DNA of 64,000 bases from assembly GCA_016235445.1 (NCBI GenBank), contig JACRLB010000032.1, forward strand, positions 101,020 through 165,019. Direction: 5' to 3'. The translations under genes and the position numbers were made by a program. This document shows positions 7,895 to 16,301 of this stretch, piece after piece; within the stretch, counting starts at the first letter, position 1; the number at the start of each line of letters is the position of its first letter. The notes below the pieces were generated by a model. That model had not been told where the DNA came from and made no database searches. It worked only from the letters and a program-made list of their open reading frames with translations. This DNA comes from Chloroflexota bacterium (GTDB taxonomy: Bacteria > Chloroflexota > Anaerolineae > Anaerolineales > Villigracilaceae).

Positions 7895-8026
7895 ACTCTT
7901 GGCTCATGCGTAAGGAGTGTGCAAGCGATTGGCAACGTATCAAAAATTCTCAACGCGAATGGCGCGAAAATTCTCGTTATTCGCATTTTGCCTTTCGCGC
8001 TGAGTTTACATAGGAGCCAAACTCTT
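7893..8026. repeat. Palindromic element with 8-bp target duplication (short N shell, A core)
   Basis: AAACTCTT occurs at 7893-7900 and 8019-8026, exactly flanking 7901-8018. The shell begins GGCTCATGCGTAAGGAGTG and ends CATAGGAGCC; this is the same shell as the long copy at 42,010. The core (about 7951-8000) is A-type, with AACGCGAATGGCGCG and CGCGCTGAG. The insertion abuts the stop of the 56-residue gene. Confidence 0.72.
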
Positions 8027-8060
8027 TTACAGATTGATCAACTTTTTAAAGGAAAAAATT

Positions 8061-8453
8061 ATGGACAAAAAACTCGCTTTGGATTCAAAACTTGTCGAGG
8101 AATTTGTCGGCAACGCGCACGGAAATTTTGAACGTGTGAAGGAATTGCTGGCGCAGGAACCCGCCCTCGTCAACGCCACGTGGGATTGGGGCGGCGGCGA
8201 TTTTGAAACCGCGCTTGGCGCGGCCTCTCACATGGGCAACAAAACCATCGCCAATTATTTGCTGGAACACGGCGCGCGCATCGACATTTTTACCGCCGCC
8301 ATGCTCGGCAAGCTGAACATCGTCAAGGCCGCGCTTGCCGAATACCCCGATGCGCTCGACACCCCCGGCCCACATGGAATTCCATTGATCACCCATGCAG
8401 AAGCAGGCGGCGAGGAAGCAAAAGCAGTTGTGGAATTTCTCGAATCGTTGTAA
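8061..8453 (+). CDS. Small ankyrin-repeat protein
   Basis: A 130-residue protein built of about three to four ankyrin-like repeats: GNFERVKELLAQEPALVNA, TALGAASHMGNKTIANYLLEHGARID and IVKAALAEYPDALDTPGPHGIPLITHA show the helix-turn-helix-loop pattern. It is probably a cytoplasmic protein-binding scaffold with no catalytic residues. AAAGGA lies upstream of ATG 8061; an in-frame ATG at 8034 lacks a site and adds only nine residues. The gene stands alone between repeat elements. Confidence 0.85.
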   Translation: MDKKLALDSKLVEEFVGNAHGNFERVKELLAQEPALVNATWDWGGGDFETALGAASHMGNKTIANYLLEHGARIDIFTAAMLGKLNIVKAALAEYPDALDTPGPHGIPLITHAEAGGEEAKAVVEFLESL

Positions 8454-8458
8454 TTCAA

Positions 8459-8569
8459 TAGACGTTATCGGAAATAACGCACAGGCACCGTCCCGAAGGT
8501 TTTTCTTGAGGAACTTGAACTCCTGACAACAACCTTCGGGACGTTTTTTCTAATTACCGATAAAGTTTA
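8459..8569. repeat. Palindromic element, shell D around a Q core
   Basis: Arms TAGACGTTATCGG (8459-8471) and CCGATAAAGTTTA (8557-8569). The core pairs CGTCCCGAAGGTTTTTCTTG with CAACCTTCGGGACG. The element at 38,087-38,195 is the same unit in the opposite orientation and nearly identical. TA at both ends could be a 2-bp target duplication as made by IS630/Tc1-type enzymes, which is inference. Confidence 0.72.
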
Positions 8570-8582
8570 ATATAAAAACTAG

Positions 8583-8705
8583 CCACCTGACACTTTGTTT
8601 TTTTGGACGCAGATGAACGCTGAAAACGCTGATTCAAACCGTTTTGCTCTTGTTTTTCAAAAAATCTGCGTTTATCTGCGTCCCATTTTTAAAACTGTCA
8701 GGTGG
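8583..8705. repeat. Palindromic element, shell O around a C core
   Basis: Perfect 10-bp arms CCACCTGACA (8583-8592) and TGTCAGGTGG (8696-8705). The core runs from GGACGCAGATGAACGCTG (8605) to TTTATCTGCGTCC (8683) and is the C palindrome also seen in shells D and G. Confidence 0.72.
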
Positions 8706-8722
8706 GTAGGATAAAAATAAAC

Positions 8723-8757
8723 AAAAAATCCGCCATCGCAATGATGACGGATTTTTT
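8723..8757 (-). terminator. Terminator after L25
   Basis: AAAAAATCCG (8723-8732) pairs with CGGATTTTTT (8748-8757); inner CATC and GATG extend the stem. On the minus strand it ends in a run of T after the L25 stop at 8772. Confidence 0.75.
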
Positions 8758-8771
8758 GTTCGCAAAGACGT

Positions 8772-9431
8772 TTACTTCTTCTCTGCGGCTTCTTCTTCCT
8801 TCTTGCCACGCTCCACGCTAATTTCAGGAGCGGCGGCTTCAGCGCCAGGAACGGCGGCCACAGCATCTCCCGCTTCTTCCTTGGCAGAAGTGGCAACGGC
8901 AATCATTTCGTCTTCATCGTTCAAGATGCGGATATTTTCGGAAACCACCATATCACGGACGCGAATACCGTTACCGATCTGCTGGAGCGCGGAAATATCC
9001 ACGGCAATGCGTTCGGGCAGGTCGGTGGGCAAACATTCCACTTCCAACTTTTCGATGTTCTTCACCAGCACACCGTTGTAATCCTTCACGGCGCCTGAAA
9101 CACCCACGAACTCGAGCCGCACCGTGGCGCGGATTTTTTCGGTGAGGTCCACAGCCAGAAAATCAACATGCGTGAGATTGCCCTTGATGAAATCGCGCTG
9201 GCGTTCGCGGACAAGCGCGGGATATTCCCTGCCATCCAACTCAATCGTGACAAGGCTGGAAGATGTCAACTTGGCCATGGCCAGGCTCGTACTGTGAGCC
9301 TCCAAAGAAATCGCAATCGGCTCCACGTGACGGCCATAAATCACAGCAGGCAGTTTCCCTGCGCGGCGCAGGGTGCTCACCTGCTTGCCGGTCACATCAC
9401 GTTTGGTTGCCTTCAAAACAACTTTATCCAT
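8772..9431 (-). CDS. rplY: 50S ribosomal protein L25 / CTC family
   Basis: A 219-residue protein of the long (TL5/CTC) form of L25, which binds 5S rRNA. The N-terminal half (1-95) carries KRDVTGKQVSTLRRAGKLPAVIYG and the conserved HVDFLAVD. The C-terminal half (96-185) is the beta domain with LEVECLPTDLPERIAVDIS. A low-complexity Ala/Glu tail ends in KK. ATG at 9431 (minus strand) follows GAGGAG at good spacing; an upstream in-frame extension of 51 residues is rejected. It is monocistronic, with its own terminator. Confidence 0.94.
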   Translation of the reverse strand: MDKVVLKATKRDVTGKQVSTLRRAGKLPAVIYGRHVEPIAISLEAHSTSLAMAKLTSSSLVTIELDGREYPALVRERQRDFIKGNLTHVDFLAVDLTEKIRATVRLEFVGVSGAVKDYNGVLVKNIEKLEVECLPTDLPERIAVDISALQQIGNGIRVRDMVVSENIRILNDEDEMIAVATSAKEEAGDAVAAVPGAEAAAPEISVERGKKEEEAAEKK

Positions 9432-9552
9432 CTTTACTCCTCGGGCGCCTCTCACCGCGCGAATCGCGGTTACCTTCACCCTATGAAATGAAATTCTGCA
9501 AAGCGGCCACGCCGCTGAACATTCAAATAATTTTGCACTTTGCGCAGAAAAC

Positions 9553-9573
9553 GCGCCTCCACTGCGGAGGCGC
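9553..9573 (-). terminator. Terminator hairpin between PaiB-like gene and L25
   Basis: GCGCCTCC (9553-9560) and GGAGGCGC (9566-9573) form a perfect 8-bp GC stem with a 5-base loop, followed on the minus strand by GTTTTCT. It would stop read-through from the upstream leftward gene. Confidence 0.6.
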
Positions 9574-9633
9574 AATTTTGACAACGGCTAGGATTTTATA
9601 CGCAGGCTGGGGTTTCGTCAAGGAAAAGCCATT

Positions 9634-9676
9634 CGTCATTGCGAGGGCGATGCACTTTCGCCCGAAGCAATCTCCA
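9634..9676. repeat. Half of an F core (solitary arm)
   Basis: TCGTCATTGCGAGG followed by CGAAGCAATCTCC matches one arm of the F cores at 18,030-18,135 and 40,845-40,968. The second arm is missing, so this is a remnant. Confidence 0.55.
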
Positions 9677-9682
9677 GACAGG

Positions 9683-10297
9683 TTATCCTTTACCCCGCGC
9701 CTCCCGCATCCCCTTCGCCACTCCCAGCGAATTCTCATCCCCCCGCCCCTCCAACTCGCGGATGATATTCTCGTGATCCTCGTCATCGCGATTTTGGCTG
9801 AGTTTATACCCTGCGTCAATTCGCGTCACATCCAGCGCAAAGCCAAAGACCCCTTTCATCTCTTTTTGGACAAATTCCCCTGGCAGATTTTCCAGGCGAT
9901 AGGAAGTTCCCGCCTCATGCCCCCCGACCAGTTGGCTCAACAACGAGTACAGTTCCCTCCCCTCCACAGCACGGACTCTTCCATAGACATGCACCATCAT
10001 GTAATTCCAAGTCGGCACATTGACATGGCTGTACCAGCGCGGCGAAATATACGTGTGCGCGCCCTGAAAAATCAGCATCACCTCCTGCCCGCCAAAACTC
10101 CGCCACTGCGGGTTCGCACGGGACATGTGTCCTAAAATTGTGATTGCGCCATCTTCACCCGCGATGATTTCAACGGGCAAATGAGTCGCAGTCAGCTTTT
10201 CCCCATCATGGCTCACCAACGCGGGGAAACTATTCTGTTTCAGGAATTCGACGATTTTTTCACGGTCTTCTTCGCGGTAAAGTTTTGGGGTGTACAT
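9683..10297 (-). CDS. PaiB-like FMN-binding protein
   Basis: A 204-residue protein of the PaiB/FMN-binding split-barrel family. It begins MYTPKLYREED and contains SHDGEKLTATHLP, GHMSRANPQWRSF and YISPRWY...VPTWNYMMVHVYG, all typical of the family. PaiB members were named as negative regulators in B. subtilis, but many are plain flavin-binding proteins. It has no DNA-binding domain that I can see. ATG 10,297 follows GAGGAAA. A TATAAT box lies about 45 bp upstream on the same strand. Confidence 0.9.
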   Translation of the reverse strand: MYTPKLYREEDREKIVEFLKQNSFPALVSHDGEKLTATHLPVEIIAGEDGAITILGHMSRANPQWRSFGGQEVMLIFQGAHTYISPRWYSHVNVPTWNYMMVHVYGRVRAVEGRELYSLLSQLVGGHEAGTSYRLENLPGEFVQKEMKGVFGFALDVTRIDAGYKLSQNRDDEDHENIIRELEGRGDENSLGVAKGMREARGKG

Positions 10298-10342
10298 ATA
10301 ATTTTCCTCGAGGGCAAAAAGTTTCGCCTCCCAATGTTTGGG

Positions 10343-10348
10343 ATTATA
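10343..10348 (-). promoter_or_regulatory. -10 box TATAAT for the PaiB-like gene
   Basis: A perfect TATAAT on the minus strand, 45 bp before ATG 10,297. A TTGTCC at 10,364-10,369 could be a -35 with a short 15-bp spacer. Confidence 0.5.
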
Positions 10349-10426
10349 CTTGAAGCAAGCACGGGACAAAACGGTCTTCACGCTTAAATAAAATTCAAAG
10401 CCAGACATTCATCTAGCTTTAGATAA

Positions 10427-11743
<1,317 letters not shown>

Positions 11744-11750
11744 AAATTTG

Positions 11751-11849
11751 CTACCGTACATTTTCCTCGTAAAAAATCCTAAAGGTCTTTCCTGCCAATC
11801 AGGAATTTGCGAAGGGAATGGAGACCTTTAGGGTTTGGATGTACGGTAG
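11751..11849. repeat. Palindromic element, shell G around an R core
   Basis: Perfect 11-bp arms CTACCGTACAT (11,751-11,761) and ATGTACGGTAG (11,839-11,849) enclose the R core, CCTAAAGGTCT (11,779-11,789) paired with AGACCTTTAGG (11,822-11,832). Shell G recurs at 42,066 with a C core, and the R core recurs at 18,212 in inverted orientation. Confidence 0.75.
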
Positions 11850-11856
11850 AGAAAAT

Positions 11857-11897
11857 AAAAAAAGAAGCTGTTCAAAAAGTGAACAGCTTCTTTTTTT
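11857..11897. terminator. Bidirectional terminator between eno and pbpC
   Basis: GAAGCTGTTC (11,864-11,873) pairs perfectly with GAACAGCTTC (11,881-11,890), with seven A before and seven T after, so it works for both converging genes. Confidence 0.88.
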
Positions 11898-11907
11898 GAA
11901 ACAGCCA

Positions 11908-14289
11908 CTACTCCACCGTGATTGTTACGACATTGCTTTTTACGATCTCGCCGCTGGTGGTTACGCCTTCTGCCCAGAAGCGATGCTCGCCAATGGATAA
12001 CATCCACCAGGTTTGGTATGGCGGCGCAGAGAGGGTCGCGAGGGGGATTCCGTCCACGAAGAAGGTGACTTGCGCGAGAGTGGAATCTGTCAGTGTGGAT
12101 AATGCCAGTTGTTGGGCAAGCAGGTCCAGGTCAGGGGTGATGCGATAGGTTGTGTTGTCGGTGGGCGATGTGAGGATCAATCCGTCGTTTGCATTTTCAT
12201 CATCCAATAAAAGCAGGCCCTGGGAGCGCGCCCACTCATGCGATTCGATGGGAATGTCCAAAACGATTTCGCCAGTGGATGAAAGTTGATAAAAAGTATC
12301 GAAGGCCGTGGGCTGTGTGCCTGCAATGAACCATTCCGTTTTTGTGTGCGGACAGGCCGCGGTGGGAAGCAGGCCTGAGAGGTCGCACACTTCAACTTGA
12401 ATCAAGCCATCGGGCTGGATGAAAATTTTATCGGCGCGGCCTTGCAAAATGGAGCGCATGGTTTCGGCCCAGATGGGGGCCGCGCCCGTCAGCCCTGTGA
12501 CATTGCGCATGGCTTGATAATTGCTGTTGCCCACCCAGACACCCACCAGCAGGTCAGGCGTGTAACCGATGGTCCAGTTGTCGTGGAAATTTGTGGTGGT
12601 GCCAGTTTTCACAGCGGCGGCGCGGTCAATTTTTAAAACGCTGTTGATGTCAAAGCCTGTGGTGCGCGCGCGGTCATCGCTGAGAATATCGGAGATGAGC
12701 CACGCCACACGCGGGTCAACGATTTGAAGTGCGGGATTGGTTTGCGGTTTATATAAAATATTTTCACCGGCGTCGTGAATATCCAAAATAGATGTGTTAC
12801 CCGTGTAACTGCCATTATTTGCAAAAGCCGCATACGCGCGCGATAACTCAAGCAAACTCATTTCGCCGCCGCCCAACGCCAGCGAGAGATCGTATTGTTG
12901 AGGCTCGTGTAAAGATTTTATGCCGAGGCGGTTTGCAAGCGCGATCACTTTTTCAATGCCGACATTTTGCAGGGTGAGCACAGCAGGTACGTTCAAGGAA
13001 GAAGCCAGCGCCTCGCGCACAGAAACGAAGCCATGCTCCCTGCTGTCATAATTTACCGGGCTATAGGGTTGCCCGTCTTTTGTTGTGAATTTCGTAGCCA
13101 CATCCAAAATGGATGTGGATGCTGTGAAAGGTTGCGCGCGCGTTGGGTCGAGCGCGGCGGCGTAAATGATGGGCTTGAACGCGGAGCCTGTCTGTCTTGG
13201 CGCAGTTGCCATATTGAGCGCGCCATAGATGGATGTGTCGAAGTAATCCACACTGCCGACCAGGGTGAGGATTTCGCCCGTCTGCGGGTGGATGACAACC
13301 AGCGCCGCATTATTGACGTTGGGGTTGATCTCGCCTTCGAAAGGTTTGAACTGCGCGATGCGCCGCTTCACGATCTCCTCGGCAAGATGCTGCATGTTCA
13401 AATCCAGCGTGGTGCGGATGATGAGGCTTTGGTTTATATTTATCGCGCCCGACGCAAAGAGTTCGTCCAGTTGATCCTTGACCAGCCATATAAAATGCGG
13501 CGCTTCGATGGGATACGGCGCGGGGTTGTAGCTCAGCGGGGCATTTTCGGCATCCAGCCTTTGCGTGGAGGTGATGAAACCATTTTTCTCCATCAACCCC
13601 AACACCACCCGCTGACGTTCCAGCGCAAGGTCGGGATTCGTGAACGGGTTGTAAATTCCTGGGGTTTGCGGGAGACCCGCCAGCAACGCGCACTCTGGCA
13701 AAAGCAAATCGGAAGCGGGCTTGCCAAAATAGGTTTGCGATGCGGCTTCGATTCCGTATGCCATGCCGCCGTAATAAATTTGATTGAGATACAGGGTGAG
13801 AATTTCATCTTTGGAATAAGCGCGGGTCAACTGCCACGCCAGGACGGTCTCGCGTAATTTGCGGCGCAGGGTGCGCTCGGTAACTTCATCGCCTAACAAC
13901 AACGTGCGCGCCACCTGCTGGGTGATGGTGCTTCCGCCTGAAAGAGTCTCGCCGCCGCGCAGGTTGATCCACAGCGCGCGGACGATTCCCGCAACGTCCA
14001 CGCCGGGGTTTTGATAGAAATTCTTGTCCTCCACTGCAATCGTCGCATCTTCCATGCACTGCGGAATATGCTCCACTGCCAGCGGGGCATTCCGTCCGCC
14101 TTCGGTTGGGATGATCTCGTAGAGTAATCGTCCACTGCGGTCGGTGATTCTGACGCTGGGTTGGTTTAGGTTTTCAGGCAGGGACGTGATGGAAGGCAGG
14201 TCGTGGAAAAGGTAAATAAGGAATGCAGTGAGCAGGGAGATTGCAAGTAACAAGAAACGAGTCAACCTGGATTTCAGCAAAGTAAGCAT
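11908..14289 (-). CDS. pbpC: Penicillin-binding protein 1C
   Basis: A 793-residue bifunctional class A penicillin-binding protein that polymerises and cross-links peptidoglycan outside the membrane. Residues 1-28 hold a membrane anchor. The glycosyltransferase domain (about 40-230) has EDKNFYQNPGVD, GGSTITQQVARTLLL and LNQIYYGG. The transpeptidase domain (about 300-600) has the catalytic SAFK in TGSAFKPIIYAAALD, the SLN triad in ASSLNVP, and KTGTTTNFHDNW. The end (about 700-793) is a beta-domain of the PBP1C C-terminal type with GIPLATLSAPPY. ATG 14,289 has no ribosome-binding site, and a TATAAT lies 6 bp upstream. Confidence 0.94.
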   Translation of the reverse strand: MLTLLKSRLTRFLLLAISLLTAFLIYLFHDLPSITSLPENLNQPSVRITDRSGRLLYEIIPTEGGRNAPLAVEHIPQCMEDATIAVEDKNFYQNPGVDVAGIVRALWINLRGGETLSGGSTITQQVARTLLLGDEVTERTLRRKLRETVLAWQLTRAYSKDEILTLYLNQIYYGGMAYGIEAASQTYFGKPASDLLLPECALLAGLPQTPGIYNPFTNPDLALERQRVVLGLMEKNGFITSTQRLDAENAPLSYNPAPYPIEAPHFIWLVKDQLDELFASGAININQSLIIRTTLDLNMQHLAEEIVKRRIAQFKPFEGEINPNVNNAALVVIHPQTGEILTLVGSVDYFDTSIYGALNMATAPRQTGSAFKPIIYAAALDPTRAQPFTASTSILDVATKFTTKDGQPYSPVNYDSREHGFVSVREALASSLNVPAVLTLQNVGIEKVIALANRLGIKSLHEPQQYDLSLALGGGEMSLLELSRAYAAFANNGSYTGNTSILDIHDAGENILYKPQTNPALQIVDPRVAWLISDILSDDRARTTGFDINSVLKIDRAAAVKTGTTTNFHDNWTIGYTPDLLVGVWVGNSNYQAMRNVTGLTGAAPIWAETMRSILQGRADKIFIQPDGLIQVEVCDLSGLLPTAACPHTKTEWFIAGTQPTAFDTFYQLSSTGEIVLDIPIESHEWARSQGLLLLDDENANDGLILTSPTDNTTYRITPDLDLLAQQLALSTLTDSTLAQVTFFVDGIPLATLSAPPYQTWWMLSIGEHRFWAEGVTTSGEIVKSNVVTITVE

Positions 14290-14295
14290 AGCGCA

Positions 14296-14324
14296 ATTAT
14301 ATGTCTTTATTGACAGTGCTATAA
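14296..14324 (-). promoter_or_regulatory. Leaderless promoter of pbpC
   Basis: On the minus strand TATAAT (14,296-14,301) ends 6 bases before ATG 14,289. TTATAG (14,319-14,324) is a weak -35 at a 17-bp spacer. No ribosome-binding site lies between them. Confidence 0.6.
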
Positions 14325-14377
14325 TCGCCGAGTAAAAGGTTGTTTCTTAACTCTTTTTTAGGACACGGACAGCACGG

Positions 14378-14688
14378 AGTAGTTCGACAATGTCACATTT
14401 CAAAACCGTTTACCACAAAGTCCACAAAGGGGCACAAAGGAGAGCAAAGTGCTAAAACCAAAGCAGGACTTACGCAAGACGCTCCCTCATACCCTAACGG
14501 GCACTTTCCCAAACCCTTCCCCCGAAGGGGAAGGGCTAGGGTGAGGGCGAGTCGTCTTGCGTAAGTCATACAAAGGTTTCCTTCGTGTTACTCACCTGCA
14601 CTGCAACAAACTCAGTGCGGTTCAAGTATCGTGCCCTTTGTGGTTTTGTACTTTGGTCTCAGTCTTAATGTAACATTGTCAAAGTAGT
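14378..14688. repeat. B element with 6-bp target duplication, inside K
   Basis: The element spans 14,384-14,682, with ends TCGACAATGTCACATT and AATGTAACATTGTCAA and flanks AGTAGT at 14,378-14,383 and 14,683-14,688. The internal CACCTGCACTGCAACAAA and CTTTGTGG/CCACAAAG parts match the copies at 5398 and 35,622. The extra length relative to those is the E element at 14,467. Confidence 0.78.
14467..14567. repeat. E element with 15-bp perfect TIR, inside B
   Basis: GACTTACGCAAGACG (14,467-14,481) and CGTCTTGCGTAAGTC (14,553-14,567) are perfect inverted repeats. The core holds CTTCCCCCGAAGGGGAAG and ACCCTAAC/CTAGGGTGAG segments. The uninterrupted B copy at 35,622 lacks this block, which marks it as an insertion. 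Confidence 0.8.
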
Positions 14689-14779
14689 TACAAAAAAAAA
14701 GCCGCCCTTCTCCGCAGGCGAAGCGTCCGTAACATCCGTGTACAAAAAAGAAAGAGATAAGGATACAAAGGAACATAAA

Positions 14780-16102
14780 ATGGAAACCAGCCAATCACAA
14801 CTATACAACCGCCCTGAAGAAATCCTGCAAAAGCTGATTCAATTCGACACCACCAACCCGCCGGGAAATGAAGCGGAATGTATCACCTACATTCGACGGT
14901 TGTTATCCGATGCGGGCATCGAATCTGCCATTTTGGAAAAGACACCCAACCGTCCCAACCTGATTGCGCGTATTAAGGGAACAGGCAAGGCCGCGCCGAT
15001 TCTGCTGCACGGCCATGTGGATGTGGTTACGGCTGAAAACCAGAAATGGGATCATCCGCCGTTCGAGGGCAAACTGGTGGATGGCTTTATTTGGGGCCGC
15101 GGCGCACTGGACATGAAAGGCGGCGTGGCGATGATGCTTTCCGCGTTCCTGCGCGCAAAAGCCGAAGGGTGGCAACTGCCCGGGGATGTCGTGCTGGCAA
15201 TTGTCAGCGATGAAGAGGCGGGCGGGGATGTTGGAGCAAAATTCCTCGTGGAAGAACATCCAGAATTATTCAAGGATATTCGTTACGCCATCGGTGAGTT
15301 TGGCGGGTTCACATTGCAGGTTGGCAAAAAGCGTTTTTATCCGATCATGATCTCGGAGAAACAAATCTGTTGGATGAAGGCAACGGTGCGCGGGCAGGGC
15401 GGGCATGGCTCGATGCCTGTGCGCGGCGGCGCGATGGCGCGGCTCTCGAAACTGCTCAGGCAGTTGGATGAAAACGATACGCCTGTGCATGTCACTCCCC
15501 CGGCGCGCATGATGGTTGAGGCAATGGCTTCGGCGCTTGGCGGCGCGCAAGGGTTGCTGTTTGGAAAGTTGAACAACCCTGCGATGACAAAGTCTATTTT
15601 AAATTTGCTTGGCGCGCGCGGACAAGTTTTTTATCCGCTGTTTCACAACACGGTCAGCCCCACAATTTTGCATGGCAGTAACAAGGTGAATGTGATTCCA
15701 GGGGAAATCACTGTTGAGTTGGATGGCCGCCTGCTGCCAGGATTCAAGCCAGAGGATATGATCCGTGAGTTGCGCCCAATTATCGGAAACGATGTCGAGC
15801 TTGAAGCGCTCCGTTTTGATGAAGGCCCATCCGAACCAGATATGGGATTGTTCGACACCCTTGCGGGAATCCTGCGCGAAGCTGACCCTGATGGAGTTCC
15901 GGTCCCGCTCCTTTTGAGCGGCGTCACAGACGGACGGTTTTTCTCCCGCCTCGGCATTCAAACCTACGGCTACCTGCCGATGGCCCTGCCCGAAGATTTC
16001 AACTTCTCAGGCACGATCCATGCGGCGAATGAACGCGTCCCTGCGGCGGCGATTGGGTTCGGGGCGAATGCAATTTACAAGGCGCTGCAAAGATTTGGAT
16101 AA
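14780..16102 (+). CDS. M20 family metallopeptidase (ArgE/DapE/CPG2 type)
   Basis: A 440-residue di-zinc amidohydrolase. Metal motifs are LLHGHVDVV (first His), GRGALDMKGG (bridging Asp), SDEEAGGDVG (general base Glu and ligand), and a late SGVTDGRFFS. The lid domain contains GQGGHGSMP. This subgroup cleaves peptides or deacylates amino acids; the exact substrate is not determined. ATG 14,780 follows AAAGGA at proper spacing, so the 14 in-frame residues upstream, derived from the K repeat, are excluded. Confidence 0.92.
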   Translation: METSQSQLYNRPEEILQKLIQFDTTNPPGNEAECITYIRRLLSDAGIESAILEKTPNRPNLIARIKGTGKAAPILLHGHVDVVTAENQKWDHPPFEGKLVDGFIWGRGALDMKGGVAMMLSAFLRAKAEGWQLPGDVVLAIVSDEEAGGDVGAKFLVEEHPELFKDIRYAIGEFGGFTLQVGKKRFYPIMISEKQICWMKATVRGQGGHGSMPVRGGAMARLSKLLRQLDENDTPVHVTPPARMMVEAMASALGGAQGLLFGKLNNPAMTKSILNLLGARGQVFYPLFHNTVSPTILHGSNKVNVIPGEITVELDGRLLPGFKPEDMIRELRPIIGNDVELEALRFDEGPSEPDMGLFDTLAGILREADPDGVPVPLLLSGVTDGRFFSRLGIQTYGYLPMALPEDFNFSGTIHAANERVPAAAIGFGANAIYKALQRFG

Positions 16103-16131
16103 GGCGATGGCTCATAAAAAAAATTCCAATA

Positions 16132-16291
16132 TAAGAGATATTATCTGAAATTAAAATGGGACGCTGAAAAACGCAGACCAACGCAGATTTTTTTGAAGCA
16201 TCGCGAGAAAAAAACAGTCCAATCAGCGTTTTCAGCGCGCTTCGCGGTCAGCGTCCAAAAACGTTCTCGGCTTATTACGGATAAAGTCTAA
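16132..16291. repeat. Palindromic element, shell D (diverged) around a C core
   Basis: Left end AAGAGATATTATCTGAAATTA and right end TTACGGATAAAGTCTAA are diverged D arms. The core (16,157-16,257) is a C palindrome from GGGACGCTGAAAAACGCAG to GCGGTCAGCGTCC. It fills the gap before the oxidoreductase, whose ribosome-binding site begins just after it. Confidence 0.62.
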
Positions 16292-16301
16292 GGAGTTCAA
16301 C

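Larger units (their letters stand above)
14342..14760. repeat. K element interrupted by nested B and E elements
   Basis: The left part (14,342-14,380: TTTCTTAACTCTTTTTT then GGACACGGAC.GCACGGAGTAG) and the right part (about 14,690-14,760: AAGCCGCCCTTCTCC to CCGTGTACAAAAAAGAAAG) match the K element at 27,853-28,013. Between them sits a complete B element, which itself contains an E element. This accounts for nearly all of the 14,290-14,779 gap. Confidence 0.65.

Noticed and set aside
8034..8060. Upstream ATG for the ankyrin-repeat gene
   Set aside because: It has no ribosome-binding site, whereas ATG 8061 follows AAAGGA at normal distance.
9263..10135. A 290-codon plus-strand frame
   Set aside because: It runs across the L25 gene, the terminator and the PaiB-like gene in antisense; no family features.
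12967..13857. A 296-codon open frame on the plus strand
   Set aside because: It is entirely antisense to pbpC, which has all class A PBP motifs; the frame has no recognisable domain.
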